From Sphingomonas mollis (lineage in GTDB: Bacteria; Pseudomonadota; Alphaproteobacteria; Sphingomonadales; Sphingomonadaceae): 64,000 nucleotides of DNA. A program made the position numbers and the translations under genes. The notes below the pieces were generated by a model. That model was not told the origin of the DNA. It was given only the letters and a program-made list of their open reading frames with translations, and made no database searches. Where the stretch lies: assembly GCF_016427505.1 (NCBI RefSeq), contig NZ_JAELXS010000001.1, positions 682,001 through 746,000 of the forward strand, in the 5' to 3' direction. This document shows, piece after piece, positions 53,602 to 63,116 of the stretch (position 1 is its first letter; each line of letters begins with the position of its first letter).

Positions 53602-54834
53602 TTACCCCGGAACGATATCCTTCAGCGCGACGTCCGCGTCGGCGAGCAGCGCCGGATCGATCGTGGCGCGCTCGACCACCAGTTTGCGACCCTGGACATA
53701 ATCCTTCATCCGCCCGACGCTATCGATCGCAATGACGTGGCCGTCGCGCAGGTAGACGATCGAGAAGCTGCGGCTGGCCGGATCGCCGCGCGTCACCGCG
53801 GTGTCGAAGCCGGTCGACAGGCCGACGGTCTGGAGCTTCAGATCATACTGGCTCGACCAGAACCACGGGACCGCGTCATACGGTCTGGCATCGGCGCCGA
53901 CGATCGCCCGTGCCGCGACGTTCGCCTGATCGTTGGCGTTCTGCACCGATTCGAGCCGTATCCAGTTGCCACTCGCGAACCCGTTGGCGTGGAGCGCGCA
54001 GTCGCCGATCGCGAAGACATCGGGCAGGCTGGTGCGGCACAGCGCGTCGACCTCGACACCGTTGCCGCCCACCGCGCCGGCGGCGAGTAGCGGCTCGACT
54101 GCGGGAATGATGCCGATCCCCACGATCACCATGTCGGCGGGCAGTACGTCGCCATCCGCAAGCGCAACGCCCGTGACCTTCCCGCCATCACCGACGAGGC
54201 TCTGGACGCCGACGCCCAACCGTACCTCGACACCATGCGCTCTGTGCTCGGCCTCGAAGAAGCGTGACAGCGCCTCGCCGGCGACCCGCGCCAGCACCCG
54301 GTCGAGCGCTTCGAGAATGGTGACATGCTTGCCGAACTTCGACAGCGCCGATGCCGCCTCCAGCCCGACATAGCCGCCGCCGATCACGACGACACGGTCG
54401 GTGGTGGCGAGTTCGGCCTCCAGCCGATCGACATCCTGCCGGGTGCGGATGCCGTGGACGCCCGCGAGATCGGCGCCGCCACACGACAGCCGTCGCGGTG
54501 CACCGCCGGCCGCCCAGACGAGCGTGCCATAGCCCAGCGTCGCGCCGTCCTGCGTCGTCACGGTCTTCGCCGCCGGATCGACGGCGATGACGCGCCGGTT
54601 CATCAGGATCGCGATGCCGCGTTCCTCCCAAAAGGTGGGCTGCCGGATCAGGATACGCTCGAACGGCTTGTCTCTGGCGAGATACTCCTTCGACAGGGGC
54701 GGCCGTTCGTAGGGATAATCGTTCTCCTCGGTCACCATCGTGACCGAGCCGGTGAAGCCGAGCTGGCGCAGCATCATCGCGCACTGCGCCCCGGCATGGC
54801 CCGCACCGACGATCAGGACATCGTGAAGGGGCAT
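53602..54834 (-). CDS. Ferredoxin/rubredoxin reductase-like FAD/NAD(P) oxidoreductase
   Basis: A 410-residue flavoprotein of the class that reduces ferredoxins for dioxygenases and P450s. The FAD motif is [31 protein letters not shown] is the second conserved block, the NAD(P)-binding motif is [16 protein letters not shown], and the C-terminal FAD contact is [21 protein letters not shown] and [13 protein letters not shown] also match this class. The ATG at 54834 has GAGG 8 nt upstream, preferred over an upstream ATG at 54852. Its electron acceptor is not encoded next to it; the Rieske protein at 12.1-12.6 kb is one possible partner by function only. Confidence 0.88.
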   Translation of the reverse strand: MPLHDVLIVGAGHAGAQCAMMLRQLGFTGSVTMVTEENDYPYERPPLSKEYLARDKPFERILIRQPTFWEERGIAILMNRRVIAVDPAAKTVTTQDGATLGYGTLVWAAGGAPRRLSCGGADLAGVHGIRTRQDVDRLEAELATTDRVVVIGGGYVGLEAASALSKFGKHVTILEALDRVLARVAGEALSRFFEAEHRAHGVEVRLGVGVQSLVGDGGKVTGVALADGDVLPADMVIVGIGIIPAVEPLLAAGAVGGNGVEVDALCRTSLPDVFAIGDCALHANGFASGNWIRLESVQNANDQANVAARAIVGADARPYDAVPWFWSSQYDLKLQTVGLSTGFDTAVTRGDPASRSFSIVYLRDGHVIAIDSVGRMKDYVQGRKLVVERATIDPALLADADVALKDIVPG

Positions 54835-55145
54835 AAGCGAATCCTCGATCATCAGGCAGCAGACATGGAACAGGCCACGCGGCGGATAACGCCGGGTGTC
54901 CGGTTCACTGCATATCCGCGTCCGATACGAAGTTCGACCGTCGGTGTGACTGTTTGGCGAAATCTCCTCGGTGGGTCAGACCTCGGGAAACGCGGCAGCG
55001 CCGCAGCGTCGCTCATGAGGATATGCATGACACGGCAGAGATTAAAAAAACCGCAACACGCGGTGAATGTCCGCACTTGGGTCGATGCACCTTGATGCCG
55101 TGATGAGTGATGGACCCAGTCGGCAAAGAACGTCATCCTGTCTCA

Positions 55146-55910
55146 ATGAACCGCGATACCGGTCGACGAGAGCCAATGATCCACCGTGCGCGCACCGTCG
55201 CGGCCGGCTTTGCTGACGTCGGCCTCACCCATGCCGAGGAACTGCTTCGCCGCATGTCGCCTGAAGGGCGCGAGCAGGCACGCCGCGAGCGCGAGGCGAA
55301 AGCACGACGGCAACGGCGACTGATGGTCCGGCTGGTCGTGGCGGCGGTCGCTTCGCTGCTCATCTGGGCGCTGCTCGCCGGCATGGCCACGGCCGGCGTG
55401 GCGCTTGCCATCGCATCGGCGCTGATGCTGCTGTTGACGACGTTGGTCTTCACACGCGCCGACCCCCGTGCACCGGGGCGGGAGGCCTTGACCCAGGCTG
55501 CACTTCCTTGCCTGGCCGAGGAAGCCGTCGTCTGGATCGCCGCGCAACGTCGCGGTCTGCCGCCACCCGCGCTCCAGCTCATCGACGCGATGAGCCGCCG
55601 GCTCGACGAGTTGGTGCCGCGGCTGGGCCGGCTCGATCCGCGCAGTCCCGAAGCGGCGTCCATCCGTAAGCTGGTCGCGGTAGAGTTGCCCGATCTCGTC
55701 GAGGGCTGGCGCGCCGTACCGATCTCGATGCGGCGTGTGTCACACGCCGATGGTCGTACGCCGGACGATCATCTGATCAACGGCCTTCAGCTGATCGGAT
55801 CAGAACTTGCCAAGGCAGGCGAGAAACTTGAGCGCAGCACCTTCGACGAGATCGCGGTGCAGGGGCGGTACCTCGAACTCAAATACAGCGAGGACGATCG
55901 GCTGCCGTGA
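55146..55910 (+). CDS. Membrane protein with two TM helices, XpaC-like tail (tentative)
   Basis: A 254-residue protein. A charged N-terminal helix (RRMSPEGREQARREREAKARRQRR) precedes two adjacent membrane helices (about 68-105), and a soluble C-terminal part follows. The tail LERSTFDEIAVQGRYLELKY resembles proteins of the XpaC (5-bromo-4-chloroindolyl phosphate hydrolysis) family, but I am unsure. The start may be 55146 or 55176; the second has a purine-rich GACGAGAG before it. It converges on the glycosyltransferase operon. Confidence 0.6.
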   Translation: MNRDTGRREPMIHRARTVAAGFADVGLTHAEELLRRMSPEGREQARREREAKARRQRRLMVRLVVAAVASLLIWALLAGMATAGVALAIASALMLLLTTLVFTRADPRAPGREALTQAALPCLAEEAVVWIAAQRRGLPPPALQLIDAMSRRLDELVPRLGRLDPRSPEAASIRKLVAVELPDLVEGWRAVPISMRRVSHADGRTPDDHLINGLQLIGSELAKAGEKLERSTFDEIAVQGRYLELKYSEDDRLP

Positions 55911-55976
55911 CGTGAAGATCGTTTGCACTGGCAAGCAACAGCTAGAAAAATCCGTCAGGGAAGTATAGAAACCATG

Positions 55977-56861
55977 TCATGAAGGTTTCAGATAAGAGAA
56001 AAATCCTTTGAATTTGAAGCGCAGTACGAAGAGATAAAAATGTCGTATGCCGGAAAATGATGTTACAGGCTTGTTTTGGCCGGGGACCAAATTCCGGATA
56101 TCATGGTAGATGGCTTTCATGACACGACAGTCTCTCATAAAATGCTTGGCATAGAGCGCGCCGTCTCCGTAACTGTACCCGGCGAGTAGTCGAACGACTT
56201 CGTTGGGGCACCTTCGTCCATGGTGATGGCTGACGGTGAAGCGGGGGTCGTAACGGACCGGAATACCATCCCCTAGCGCGCGGAACAGGAAGTCGGTGTC
56301 CTCCGCCGCCACGAAACGCGCGCCCGCGCCGAACCGCTCGTCGAAGGGGCCGACACGCGCGATCGCATCGGCGGTCATGGCGAGGTTCGCGCCCATCACG
56401 AACCCGCCGGGAAAACCGTCCGCCGGGGCGATCATCGGGTGATCTTCCAGCTTCACCGTTACGGGCAGGTCGGCAGGGTCGCCCAGCAGGATGCGCCCGC
56501 CGATGATCGCCGGTCCCGTCACCTCGGCGAAACAGGTCGCGAGGTGGCGGAAGTAATCGGTGTCCAGCACGCAATCGTCGTCGGTCATCGCGACGATCCG
56601 GCCCCCCGTTTGCGCCAGTCCGGTGTTGCGCGCGCGGGCTAGGCCGGGGCGGGGTTCGTGGAGCAGGCGGACGGCGAAAGACCGGCCCGCGAGCCATGCC
56701 GCCAGTCGGTCGTCGGTGTCGTCGGTGGAGCCGTTGTCGACGATCACGACCTCGATCGCCAGATCCGGCGCGGCGTGGATCGCACGGTCGATCGAGCCGA
56801 GCGTCGCGGCGAGTTTTGCGGCGCGGTCTCGGGTACAGAGCAGCAGGCTGATGTCGGTCAT
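55977..56861 (-). CDS. Glycosyltransferase family 2, last gene of glycan operon
   Basis: A 294-residue cytosolic GT-A-fold transferase: DISLLLCTRDRAAKLAATL (nucleotide-binding start), VVIVDNGSTDDT, the metal-binding DDD motif in AMTDDDCVLD, and a later EDTDFLFRAL that fits the catalytic base. No membrane segment is seen. The ATG at 56861 overlaps the stop of the pyruvyl transferase gene (ATGA), so translation is coupled. The sugar donor and acceptor are unknown. It is the end of the six-gene run. Confidence 0.88.
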   Translation of the reverse strand: MTDISLLLCTRDRAAKLAATLGSIDRAIHAAPDLAIEVVIVDNGSTDDTDDRLAAWLAGRSFAVRLLHEPRPGLARARNTGLAQTGGRIVAMTDDDCVLDTDYFRHLATCFAEVTGPAIIGGRILLGDPADLPVTVKLEDHPMIAPADGFPGGFVMGANLAMTADAIARVGPFDERFGAGARFVAAEDTDFLFRALGDGIPVRYDPRFTVSHHHGRRCPNEVVRLLAGYSYGDGALYAKHFMRDCRVMKAIYHDIRNLVPGQNKPVTSFSGIRHFYLFVLRFKFKGFFSYLKPS

Positions 56862-57802
56862 GCGGAGGGACAAAGCTGCGCAATCGCTTCGCCGGCCGAC
56901 GCGGCGGTGCGAACGCCGTCGCAGTCCCTCGTCCAGCAGGCGATATACGCGGAAATCTTGCCGTAATCATTGTCGAGCGCAACATGCGGGATGCCGAGCA
57001 ACGTCGCGAGGATATGCGCATGCAGCCGGTCGGTGACAATCCTGCGCCCACGCGATAACAGGCGCAGACCACGTTCCACCCGCGCGGTCGCGGCAAGATC
57101 ATGTGCTTGTGCCGTCGTGGTGTCGGCGGCGTCGGGCAGCGTGTCGTCGTCCAGCCAGTCAAGGATGACGCCACCGGTCATATCGGCCAGCGCCGATCGA
57201 TCCTCCGCGCGGCGTTCGTCGTCGGTGCGCATCAGCATCAGCACATCGCAATCGGCGGGCGCGGGGCGAGACTGTGGCCCGAGTGCGAACGCGCTGTCCG
57301 GCGCGAGATCGATCGCGCAGGCCAGATGCCGGGCGGCGATATCGAGGCTCTGCCGGTCGCGGACATAGAGGTGGAAATCGGGATGATCCGCGACGACGCC
57401 CGCGAACGACGCGATCCGGGCGGTATCGCGAAAATGGATCGACTGCGGCAGTTGCACGACCGGCCGGTCGCGGATGGTGCGCAGCATGTCTTCGCGGAAC
57501 GCCTGATGATGCACCCAGATATCGCCGAGATTGCCTCCGCCGTGCAGGAACAGCACGCCGTCCGGACAGGCGCGCCGGAACGCCGCCTCGTCGAAATCCG
57601 CCCAGGTCGAGACATAGTCCGGCGCTCGCCCCGTCACCGCGCGCAACATCCGGGTTTCGCCCAGCCAGATCGCGCTGTCGCCGACATTGGCATGGTCGGG
57701 GAAATCGACCAGCGCGTATGACTGCCCCGGCGCGACATGGCGGCGATAGAGCATGTCGAGCGCGGTTCGTTGCGCCGTGATCGCGTCTGCCATGCCGGTC
57801 AT
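56858..57802 (-). CDS. Polysaccharide pyruvyl transferase family protein
   Basis: A 314-residue protein of the family that adds pyruvyl ketals from phosphoenolpyruvate to sugars, or has related GT-B-fold activity. Typical parts are ALVDFPDHANVGDSAIWLGE, DGVLFLHGGGNLGDIW and the C-terminal VTDRLHAHILATLLGIPHVALDNDYGKISAY. Similar proteins occur in exopolysaccharide loci (ExoV, CsaB types). The ATG at 57802 overlaps the stop of the upstream GT4 gene (ATGA). The substrate would be an oligosaccharide made by the other operon enzymes. Confidence 0.88.
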   Translation of the reverse strand: MTGMADAITAQRTALDMLYRRHVAPGQSYALVDFPDHANVGDSAIWLGETRMLRAVTGRAPDYVSTWADFDEAAFRRACPDGVLFLHGGGNLGDIWVHHQAFREDMLRTIRDRPVVQLPQSIHFRDTARIASFAGVVADHPDFHLYVRDRQSLDIAARHLACAIDLAPDSAFALGPQSRPAPADCDVLMLMRTDDERRAEDRSALADMTGGVILDWLDDDTLPDAADTTTAQAHDLAATARVERGLRLLSRGRRIVTDRLHAHILATLLGIPHVALDNDYGKISAYIACWTRDCDGVRTAASAGEAIAQLCPSA

Positions 57803-58860
57803 GCGGGAACGGGCTGGACTTGGGCGTACAGCGCTTCGCATGCATCCAGCCAGCGGTCGCGCGTGAACAGGCGTTCGACGCGGCGGCGGGGGACGTTGCG
57901 CGGGATCGCCATCGCCTCGCCTATCGCGTCGGCCAGTGCGACGCTGTCGTTGGCGGGGGCGAAGCGGCCGCCCTCGCCGATCACCTCGCGCGCGGCACCC
58001 ATGTCCAGTGCGGCGACGGGCAAGCCGCACGCCATCGCCTCGATCGCGACGAGGCCGAACGGTTCGTCCCAGCACGGCGTGAAGAGGAACACCGACGCGC
58101 GGCCCATCTCGGCCGCCAGCGCCGCGCCGTTCAGATGCCCGCCATACCGGATGTCGCCGCCCAGCAGCGGCGCGACCTGCGCGTCCCAGTAATCGGGGTC
58201 CTCGATCTGGCCGAACAGCGTCAGCGGCACGCCGGCGATGCGCGCGGCCTCGACCGCCAGATGCGTACCCTTGTTGGGGGTGATCCGGCCGCACCACACC
58301 GCGCTGCCGTCACCGTTCGCGACGAAGGGCCACGCGGCCGGATCGATGCCGTTGTGCAGTACCGATGCCCGACGCGGTGCGCCGTCCGGCCACCATGCCG
58401 CCATCTGCCGCTGCGACGTGACGGTCAGATGATGGCCCGGCGTCGCGCTTTCCTTCACGAACCAGTGGAGCGCGTCATAGGGCGGGACGTGCAGCGAGGT
58501 GACGGTCGGGACCACCGCCGTGCGGCGCGGCTCTATCGCGAAGCGGTGCAGGCTGTTGTTATGGACCACGTCGAATCCACCGGCCGCGATCCGGTCGCAC
58601 GCGGCCGCATAGCCGGCGTCGAGATGCGCGATCAGCGGTGCCGATCCGCGATGCTCCGCCCAAGGGAAGGTGCGTTCATAATGCTCGGCCACGACGGGAT
58701 CGATGGCGAAGCGCGGATCGCTGTCGCCGGCCGCGAACAGCACCACGTCATGCCCGCGCGTCATCAGGCCGTCCGCCAGATGCCAGCTATGCGATTCCAT
58801 GCCGCCCATGAACGGTTGCGCGATCCGCTGGCGGACATGCGCCAGCAGCGCGATCCTCAC
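57799..58860 (-). CDS. Glycosyltransferase family 4
   Basis: A 353-residue GT-B-fold retaining transferase. The N-terminus VRIALLAHVRQRIAQPFMGGMESHSWHLADGL is typical of GT4 acceptor domains, and the C-terminal donor-binding E-x7-E motif is EPFGLVAIEAMACGLPVAA. CGRITPNKGTHLAVEAA fits the start of the second domain. It starts at GTG 58860, whose bases overlap the stop of the upstream gene (GTGA). The longer frame to 59055 would overlap that gene by nearly 200 bp and was rejected. The sugar is not known. Confidence 0.9.
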   Translation of the reverse strand: MRIALLAHVRQRIAQPFMGGMESHSWHLADGLMTRGHDVVLFAAGDSDPRFAIDPVVAEHYERTFPWAEHRGSAPLIAHLDAGYAAACDRIAAGGFDVVHNNSLHRFAIEPRRTAVVPTVTSLHVPPYDALHWFVKESATPGHHLTVTSQRQMAAWWPDGAPRRASVLHNGIDPAAWPFVANGDGSAVWCGRITPNKGTHLAVEAARIAGVPLTLFGQIEDPDYWDAQVAPLLGGDIRYGGHLNGAALAAEMGRASVFLFTPCWDEPFGLVAIEAMACGLPVAALDMGAAREVIGEGGRFAPANDSVALADAIGEAMAIPRNVPRRRVERLFTRDRWLDACEALYAQVQPVPA

Positions 58861-59762
58861 GCCGCCACTCTGGCTTCGAGGATGCGGATGACGCTGGCGG
58901 TGTTGGCATAGGGCTGATGGCTCTGCTGACCGGTCAACGCGAGGTCTTCGGCATCGGGGCGGCGCAGGATGCGGATCGGGCGGCCCGGCGCCTGATCCAC
59001 TAGTCCCATCAGCGCAAAAGCGTGCAGCCAGTGGCCCATGGTGCGATAGCCCCATTTACTCTCGAACAGTTCGGCATTGCGCACCACGCTGTCGAGGTGG
59101 TGGACGGGCGGCATGTGGTGCGGATGATATTGGTGATAGGCAAGACCGCCCTTGATCCACGCGATCGGAATGCCCGCCTGATCGATCGTCTTGCCGTAAT
59201 CGGTATCCTCGCCGCCATAACCGACATAGCGTTCGTCGAACCCGCCGCTGGCGAGGAAGGTCGCGCGGCGCATGGCGAAATTGAGCGACCAGAAGCAGCG
59301 GTAATCGGCGCAGATCTGGATGCCGTCGGCGGGTGGTCCCTGCCGGTCGGAATGGCGCACGGCCACGTCGGCAAAGGCGTCGTACGACCAGTCGTGCTGC
59401 GTAGCGCCGCCCGGCAGGTACATGACCTCGCCCATCAACAGGCCGTCGAGTTCGTCCAGCCGGCGCGCGTAATCGGCGATCAGCGTGGGCGTTGGGATAC
59501 AATCCATGTCGAGGAAGACGATCGCGTCGCCAGTCGTCGCGCGAGCGGCCGCGTTGCGCGCGGCGGCGAGCGCCAGTTCAGGCGCGGCCATCATCATCTG
59601 GCGCACCGGGAACGGCGCGTCGGGCAGGGCATAGGGCTCGTCCTGCATCACCGCGACGATCAGCTCGACGGGCAATTGCGTCTGGCGACCGAGGCCAAGG
59701 ACCAGATTGTACAGATGGTCCGGGCGACCCCCGGCCAGCGTGACGACGGAAACGGCATTCAT
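58857..59762 (-). CDS. Glycosyltransferase, GT2/GT27-like (galactosyltransferase-type C-terminal part)
   Basis: A 301-residue GT-A-fold transferase. VSVVTLAGGRPDHLYNLV starts the nucleotide-binding region, DMDCIPT is the metal-binding DxD-type motif, and GYGGEDTDYGKTIDQAG matches the C-terminal galactosyltransferase motif of the Glyco_transf_7C type (often WGGEDxD). It therefore probably transfers a hexose or HexNAc. It ends in overlap with the next gene (GTGA) and starts 4 nt after the MurG-like gene. Confidence 0.85.
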   Translation of the reverse strand: MNAVSVVTLAGGRPDHLYNLVLGLGRQTQLPVELIVAVMQDEPYALPDAPFPVRQMMMAAPELALAAARNAAARATTGDAIVFLDMDCIPTPTLIADYARRLDELDGLLMGEVMYLPGGATQHDWSYDAFADVAVRHSDRQGPPADGIQICADYRCFWSLNFAMRRATFLASGGFDERYVGYGGEDTDYGKTIDQAGIPIAWIKGGLAYHQYHPHHMPPVHHLDSVVRNAELFESKWGYRTMGHWLHAFALMGLVDQAPGRPIRILRRPDAEDLALTGQQSHQPYANTASVIRILEARVAA

Positions 59763-59766
59763 GGGG

Positions 59767-60906
59767 TCAGGCTCCGGTAAGGTCGGGTGAGGGGACGATT
59801 GCCGGCGCGGGCGTCCACAGGCGTGTCGCCAGCGCCTCCAGCCATGCTGCGACATCGTCGGCGGGCGTGTCGGCGATCATCGCGCGCTGCGCGTCGGGAC
59901 GATGCGTCGCGAGCGTTTCGGTCAGGGCGTGGTGCCATGCGTCGGCCGATGAGGGCAGATGCGGGCGCACGCAGGCGACGCCGGCGGCCGCCAGCGCATC
60001 GGCCTTGCGATGCTGTTCGTCGAAATAGCGCCATTCGGGAATCGCCAGCCATGGTTTTGCTGCCGCCAGTATCTGCTGGCAGGTGGTGTTGCCGGTCGAT
60101 GCTATGACCAGGTCGGCGGCCGCGACATGGTCGGCTGCATTGTCCACCCAGCCGCGATGTTCGATGTTCGCCGGCTCGGTCGCGTGCCAATCACGCTGGA
60201 CCGGGCCGATGGTGATCCACCGCGCGCCCGGCCGCGCCCGCGCCCCGACGCCGAGGGGGGCCTGACCGAAGCCGTCGCCACCCCCGCCGGACAGGACGAG
60301 GATCATCTCCTCCCGCGCGCCGACACCGATGCGCTGGCGGGCGAGTTCGCGTTCCGGCACACGGGTATCGACGCCCAGGCCACCGGCGAAACAGGTCTTC
60401 GCCAGCATCGCCGCATCCCATTCCGGTTGGGCGAGACCGGCATGGAACGCGGCTAGCAGGCCGGCCGCGCCGTCATAGGCGGCACGGTGGCCCTGATCGC
60501 CCCGGTCGCCATGCTGCAACACCTTCACATGTGGCACGCTGCATATCCGGGCGAGCTGCGCGATCTCGGCGGAGACGTCGCAGATCATCAGGGCGGGGTT
60601 CGCGGTGTCGAACCAGCCCGTGATCGTCGCCATCGCGCGGCGGATGCCCGGCCAGCCGAGCGGCGCGCAGTGGAGCGTCGCGGGCGTCGCGATATCGTCC
60701 ATCGTCGTCGCCTCGCCCCCCATCGGTTCGAACAGCGAGGGGATACGGACGACCTCGACATGCGCGGGCAGGGCCGGGAAGATATCGTCGCGCGCGCAGA
60801 AGATCGTCAGCGGGCGCGTCGCCGGCAATGCGTTGGCGATGGCGGCGCAGCGTTCGGCATGGCCGCGCCCCTGATGATGGACGAAATAGCCGAAGGGCCG
60901 CGTCAT
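59767..60906 (-). CDS. MurG-like (GT28-type) glycosyltransferase
   Basis: A 379-residue GT-B-fold protein. The N-terminus MTRPFGYFVHHQGRGHAERCAAIANAL has the Gly-rich loop and His seen in GT28-like and UDP-sugar-binding transferases, and the C-terminal region has LVLSGGGGDGFG and the donor-binding ADLVIASTGNTTCQQILAAAKPWLAIPEWRYFDEQ. No membrane anchor is visible. Its ATG overlaps the stop of the SPS-like gene (ATGA at 60903-60906). The donor and acceptor cannot be read. Confidence 0.82.
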   Translation of the reverse strand: MTRPFGYFVHHQGRGHAERCAAIANALPATRPLTIFCARDDIFPALPAHVEVVRIPSLFEPMGGEATTMDDIATPATLHCAPLGWPGIRRAMATITGWFDTANPALMICDVSAEIAQLARICSVPHVKVLQHGDRGDQGHRAAYDGAAGLLAAFHAGLAQPEWDAAMLAKTCFAGGLGVDTRVPERELARQRIGVGAREEMILVLSGGGGDGFGQAPLGVGARARPGARWITIGPVQRDWHATEPANIEHRGWVDNAADHVAAADLVIASTGNTTCQQILAAAKPWLAIPEWRYFDEQHRKADALAAAGVACVRPHLPSSADAWHHALTETLATHRPDAQRAMIADTPADDVAAWLEALATRLWTPAPAIVPSPDLTGA

Positions 60907-62912
60907 GCCGCAACCGCCACACGGTGCGTCAGGCCGAGCAGGTCCAGCCCCTCCATCACACCCGCCGCGTGCCGCGACCGGACCCGATGCAGCCCGGCGC
61001 GCGGGATCAGCATCGCCAGTTCGTCGCCGGCGTTGGCGACGACGATCGCATGGCCGCACGCCTCCAGCATATCGGCGTCGTTGCCGCTGTCGCCGGCCGC
61101 GACGCACCGGTTCAGCGACAGGCCGTGGCGCGCGGCATAGGCGGCGATGGCGGCCGCCTTGCCCCCCATCGGCGCGATCACGTCGATCAGATGGCCGTGC
61201 GAGAAGATTACGCGCGCGTTCAGCTTTGCCGTCGCCAGCGTCGTGCGGATGCGCGCGGCATCGGTCGAGGTGCCAAAGAAACTGAGCTTGTGCGGGCCGT
61301 CCGTCTCCGGCGGTTGCCGTTCTATACCCAGCGGCGCGAGCGTGCGGGCGACGGCCGCGCGGTCCCAGTCATGGTCGAGCGCCGCGGCATAGGCCGGGCA
61401 GGCATGCCAGCGTCCGACGTCGTCCACGATTATCATCCGCGTGCCGACATCGACGATATACGCATCGGGATCGGGCAGCCGCCATTGCCGCAGCACCGCG
61501 CGCGCCGCGTCGAACGAACGGCCGGTCGCGATGACGAAGGGCAACGCACTGCCCGCGCGCCATTCCGCGAACGCGCGCGCGCCGGTCGCGCAGCCGGTCA
61601 GCGTGTTGTCGATATCGCAGGCCAGCAACGCCGGCCGGATATCGCCGATCGAGGCGTAGACCGCGACGCTGGCGGTCGCGTAACGCGTCCAGTCATACGC
61701 GCCGACCTGCGCGGTCGCCGCATCGCTCAACCGTGCATGCAGCGCGGTATCGCCGACGATCGCCAGACAGGCGCGCGCGATCGCATCCTCGTCTCGCGGA
61801 TCGACCAGCAGGCCGTGGCCGATCGTCTCGACGATCTCGCGCGGGCCGCCATTCATGGTCGCGACGACCGGCACGCCCATCGCGGCCGCCTCGATCAGGG
61901 TCAGGCCGAACGGTTCGTGCAGCGCCGGATTGACGAACACGCCGCCCTTCGCCGCCAGCGCATAGAGCGCGGACACATCGTCGGCGTCATGCGCGGGCGG
62001 CAGGGCGACGCGGCCCCGCACGGCCGGGTCCGCGCAGAGCTCCCGCATCTCTGCCAGCACGCCCTGCTCCTCCGGCGAACAAGGGCGGTTGTGCTGGCCG
62101 GCGAGAATGACGAGGTTCGCCCGCTCGCGCAGTGTCGGTGACGACGCGAACGCACGGATCAGCGCGGCGAGGTTCTTCTTCCACACCGGTCGCGCGATGG
62201 CGAGGATGACGGGCTTTTCCGGGCGGTCCAACCATTCGCCCAGCCGGTCCGCCAGCGTCGTTGCGCCATGCGGTACGGGGCGTTGCGGCACGCCGGGGGG
62301 CAGGCAATGGATGCGGCCGTCGATCGCCACGCCATATGCGCGAAGCTGGCGGTCGGCCTCGTCGCGGGTGGACACGATGATGCCATCCGCCGCGGTGATG
62401 GCGGCACGTTCCGCATTGATGCGCGACTCCATGCCCTCGCCGGCGCACCCCTGTGCACGCTTGTCGATGCCGAGCGCATGGGGGGTGTAGACGAATGGTA
62501 TGCCGAAACGACGCTGCGCCTCCATGGCGACCGCTGCTGCGTCAGCGAAATGTGCGTGGATCACGTCCGGATGTCGCGGCAGGCGGCGGATATGATCGCA
62601 AAACGCGGCGGTAAACGCGACCAGATCAGCGGCAAGCGCCTCCTTCTCCAGGTATCGCTTATCGTCTGTCGCGATACGATCGATCGTGACGCCATCGGCC
62701 AGACATTCGCTTACCCAAGAATGCCGTGGCGACAGATTGTCATCGTTGAACAACCGCGTGACGATCGACACGCGATCCACCGAGGCCGTCCGGGCCTGGG
62801 CTAGTGCAGCATCCAGGACATAAGCGATATGGCCGCCCGTGTCGGCGGTGATTCCGAAATTTATCGGTGGCGCGTGGACACAGCCCCCAAGCGCAAGATG
62901 CAAGATGAACAC
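60903..62912 (-). CDS. Sucrose-phosphate-synthase-like glycosyltransferase fused to HAD-IIB phosphatase
   Basis: A 669-residue two-domain protein. The GT4 domain (about 1-425) has the SPS-type N-terminal loop ADTGGHIAYVLD, HAHFADA, a loop ALGIDKRAQGCAGEGMESRINAERAAI and the donor motif EPFGLTLIEAAAMGVPVVA. The HAD domain (about 430-669) has the nucleophile DxD in ACDIDNTLTG, IATGRSFDAARAVL and AGDSGNDADMLEAC, as in sucrose-phosphate phosphatase. It could make sucrose, or another nonreducing glycoside, in two steps from a UDP-sugar and a sugar phosphate. The preferred start is GTG 62912 with GTGGGG 6 nt upstream; TTG 62942 is the alternative. First gene of the operon. Confidence 0.85.
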   Translation of the reverse strand: MFILHLALGGCVHAPPINFGITADTGGHIAYVLDAALAQARTASVDRVSIVTRLFNDDNLSPRHSWVSECLADGVTIDRIATDDKRYLEKEALAADLVAFTAAFCDHIRRLPRHPDVIHAHFADAAAVAMEAQRRFGIPFVYTPHALGIDKRAQGCAGEGMESRINAERAAITAADGIIVSTRDEADRQLRAYGVAIDGRIHCLPPGVPQRPVPHGATTLADRLGEWLDRPEKPVILAIARPVWKKNLAALIRAFASSPTLRERANLVILAGQHNRPCSPEEQGVLAEMRELCADPAVRGRVALPPAHDADDVSALYALAAKGGVFVNPALHEPFGLTLIEAAAMGVPVVATMNGGPREIVETIGHGLLVDPRDEDAIARACLAIVGDTALHARLSDAATAQVGAYDWTRYATASVAVYASIGDIRPALLACDIDNTLTGCATGARAFAEWRAGSALPFVIATGRSFDAARAVLRQWRLPDPDAYIVDVGTRMIIVDDVGRWHACPAYAAALDHDWDRAAVARTLAPLGIERQPPETDGPHKLSFFGTSTDAARIRTTLATAKLNARVIFSHGHLIDVIAPMGGKAAAIAAYAARHGLSLNRCVAAGDSGNDADMLEACGHAIVVANAGDELAMLIPRAGLHRVRSRHAAGVMEGLDLLGLTHRVAVAA

Positions 62913-63035
62913 CTGGTCCCCACCATTGTTGACATCATGCAACGCTTATCTCGCTGAGGCGATCCCCTTCGGACTAATTCTGGGCGTTAACATAGGTTCG
63001 TATAATCCTCTTATTCGGATCAACTCGCTCATAAA

Positions 63036-63051
63036 ATTGATTTGAATCAAT
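63036..63051. promoter_or_regulatory. Palindrome upstream of glycan operon
   Basis: ATTGATTTGAATCAAT: 7-bp arms with a 2-bp centre, 124 bp upstream of the GTG of the SPS-like gene and just before the promoter-like pair on the plus strand. It is a fitting operator for a dimeric regulator; none is encoded next to it. Confidence 0.5.
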
Positions 63052-63060
63052 AACGATATA

Positions 63061-63090
63061 TTGACCTATCACGTTCTTTGTTCAGATAAT
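63061..63090 (+). promoter_or_regulatory. Sigma-70-like promoter, plus strand
   Basis: TTGACC (63061-63066) and GATAAT (63085-63090) are separated by 18 bp. Both hexamers match the consensus at five of six bases. Transcription would run toward the short ORF at 63117 and the SRPBCC gene. Confidence 0.5.
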
Positions 63091-63116
63091 TTGTATCGGC
63101 GGTCAATAAGAGGCCA

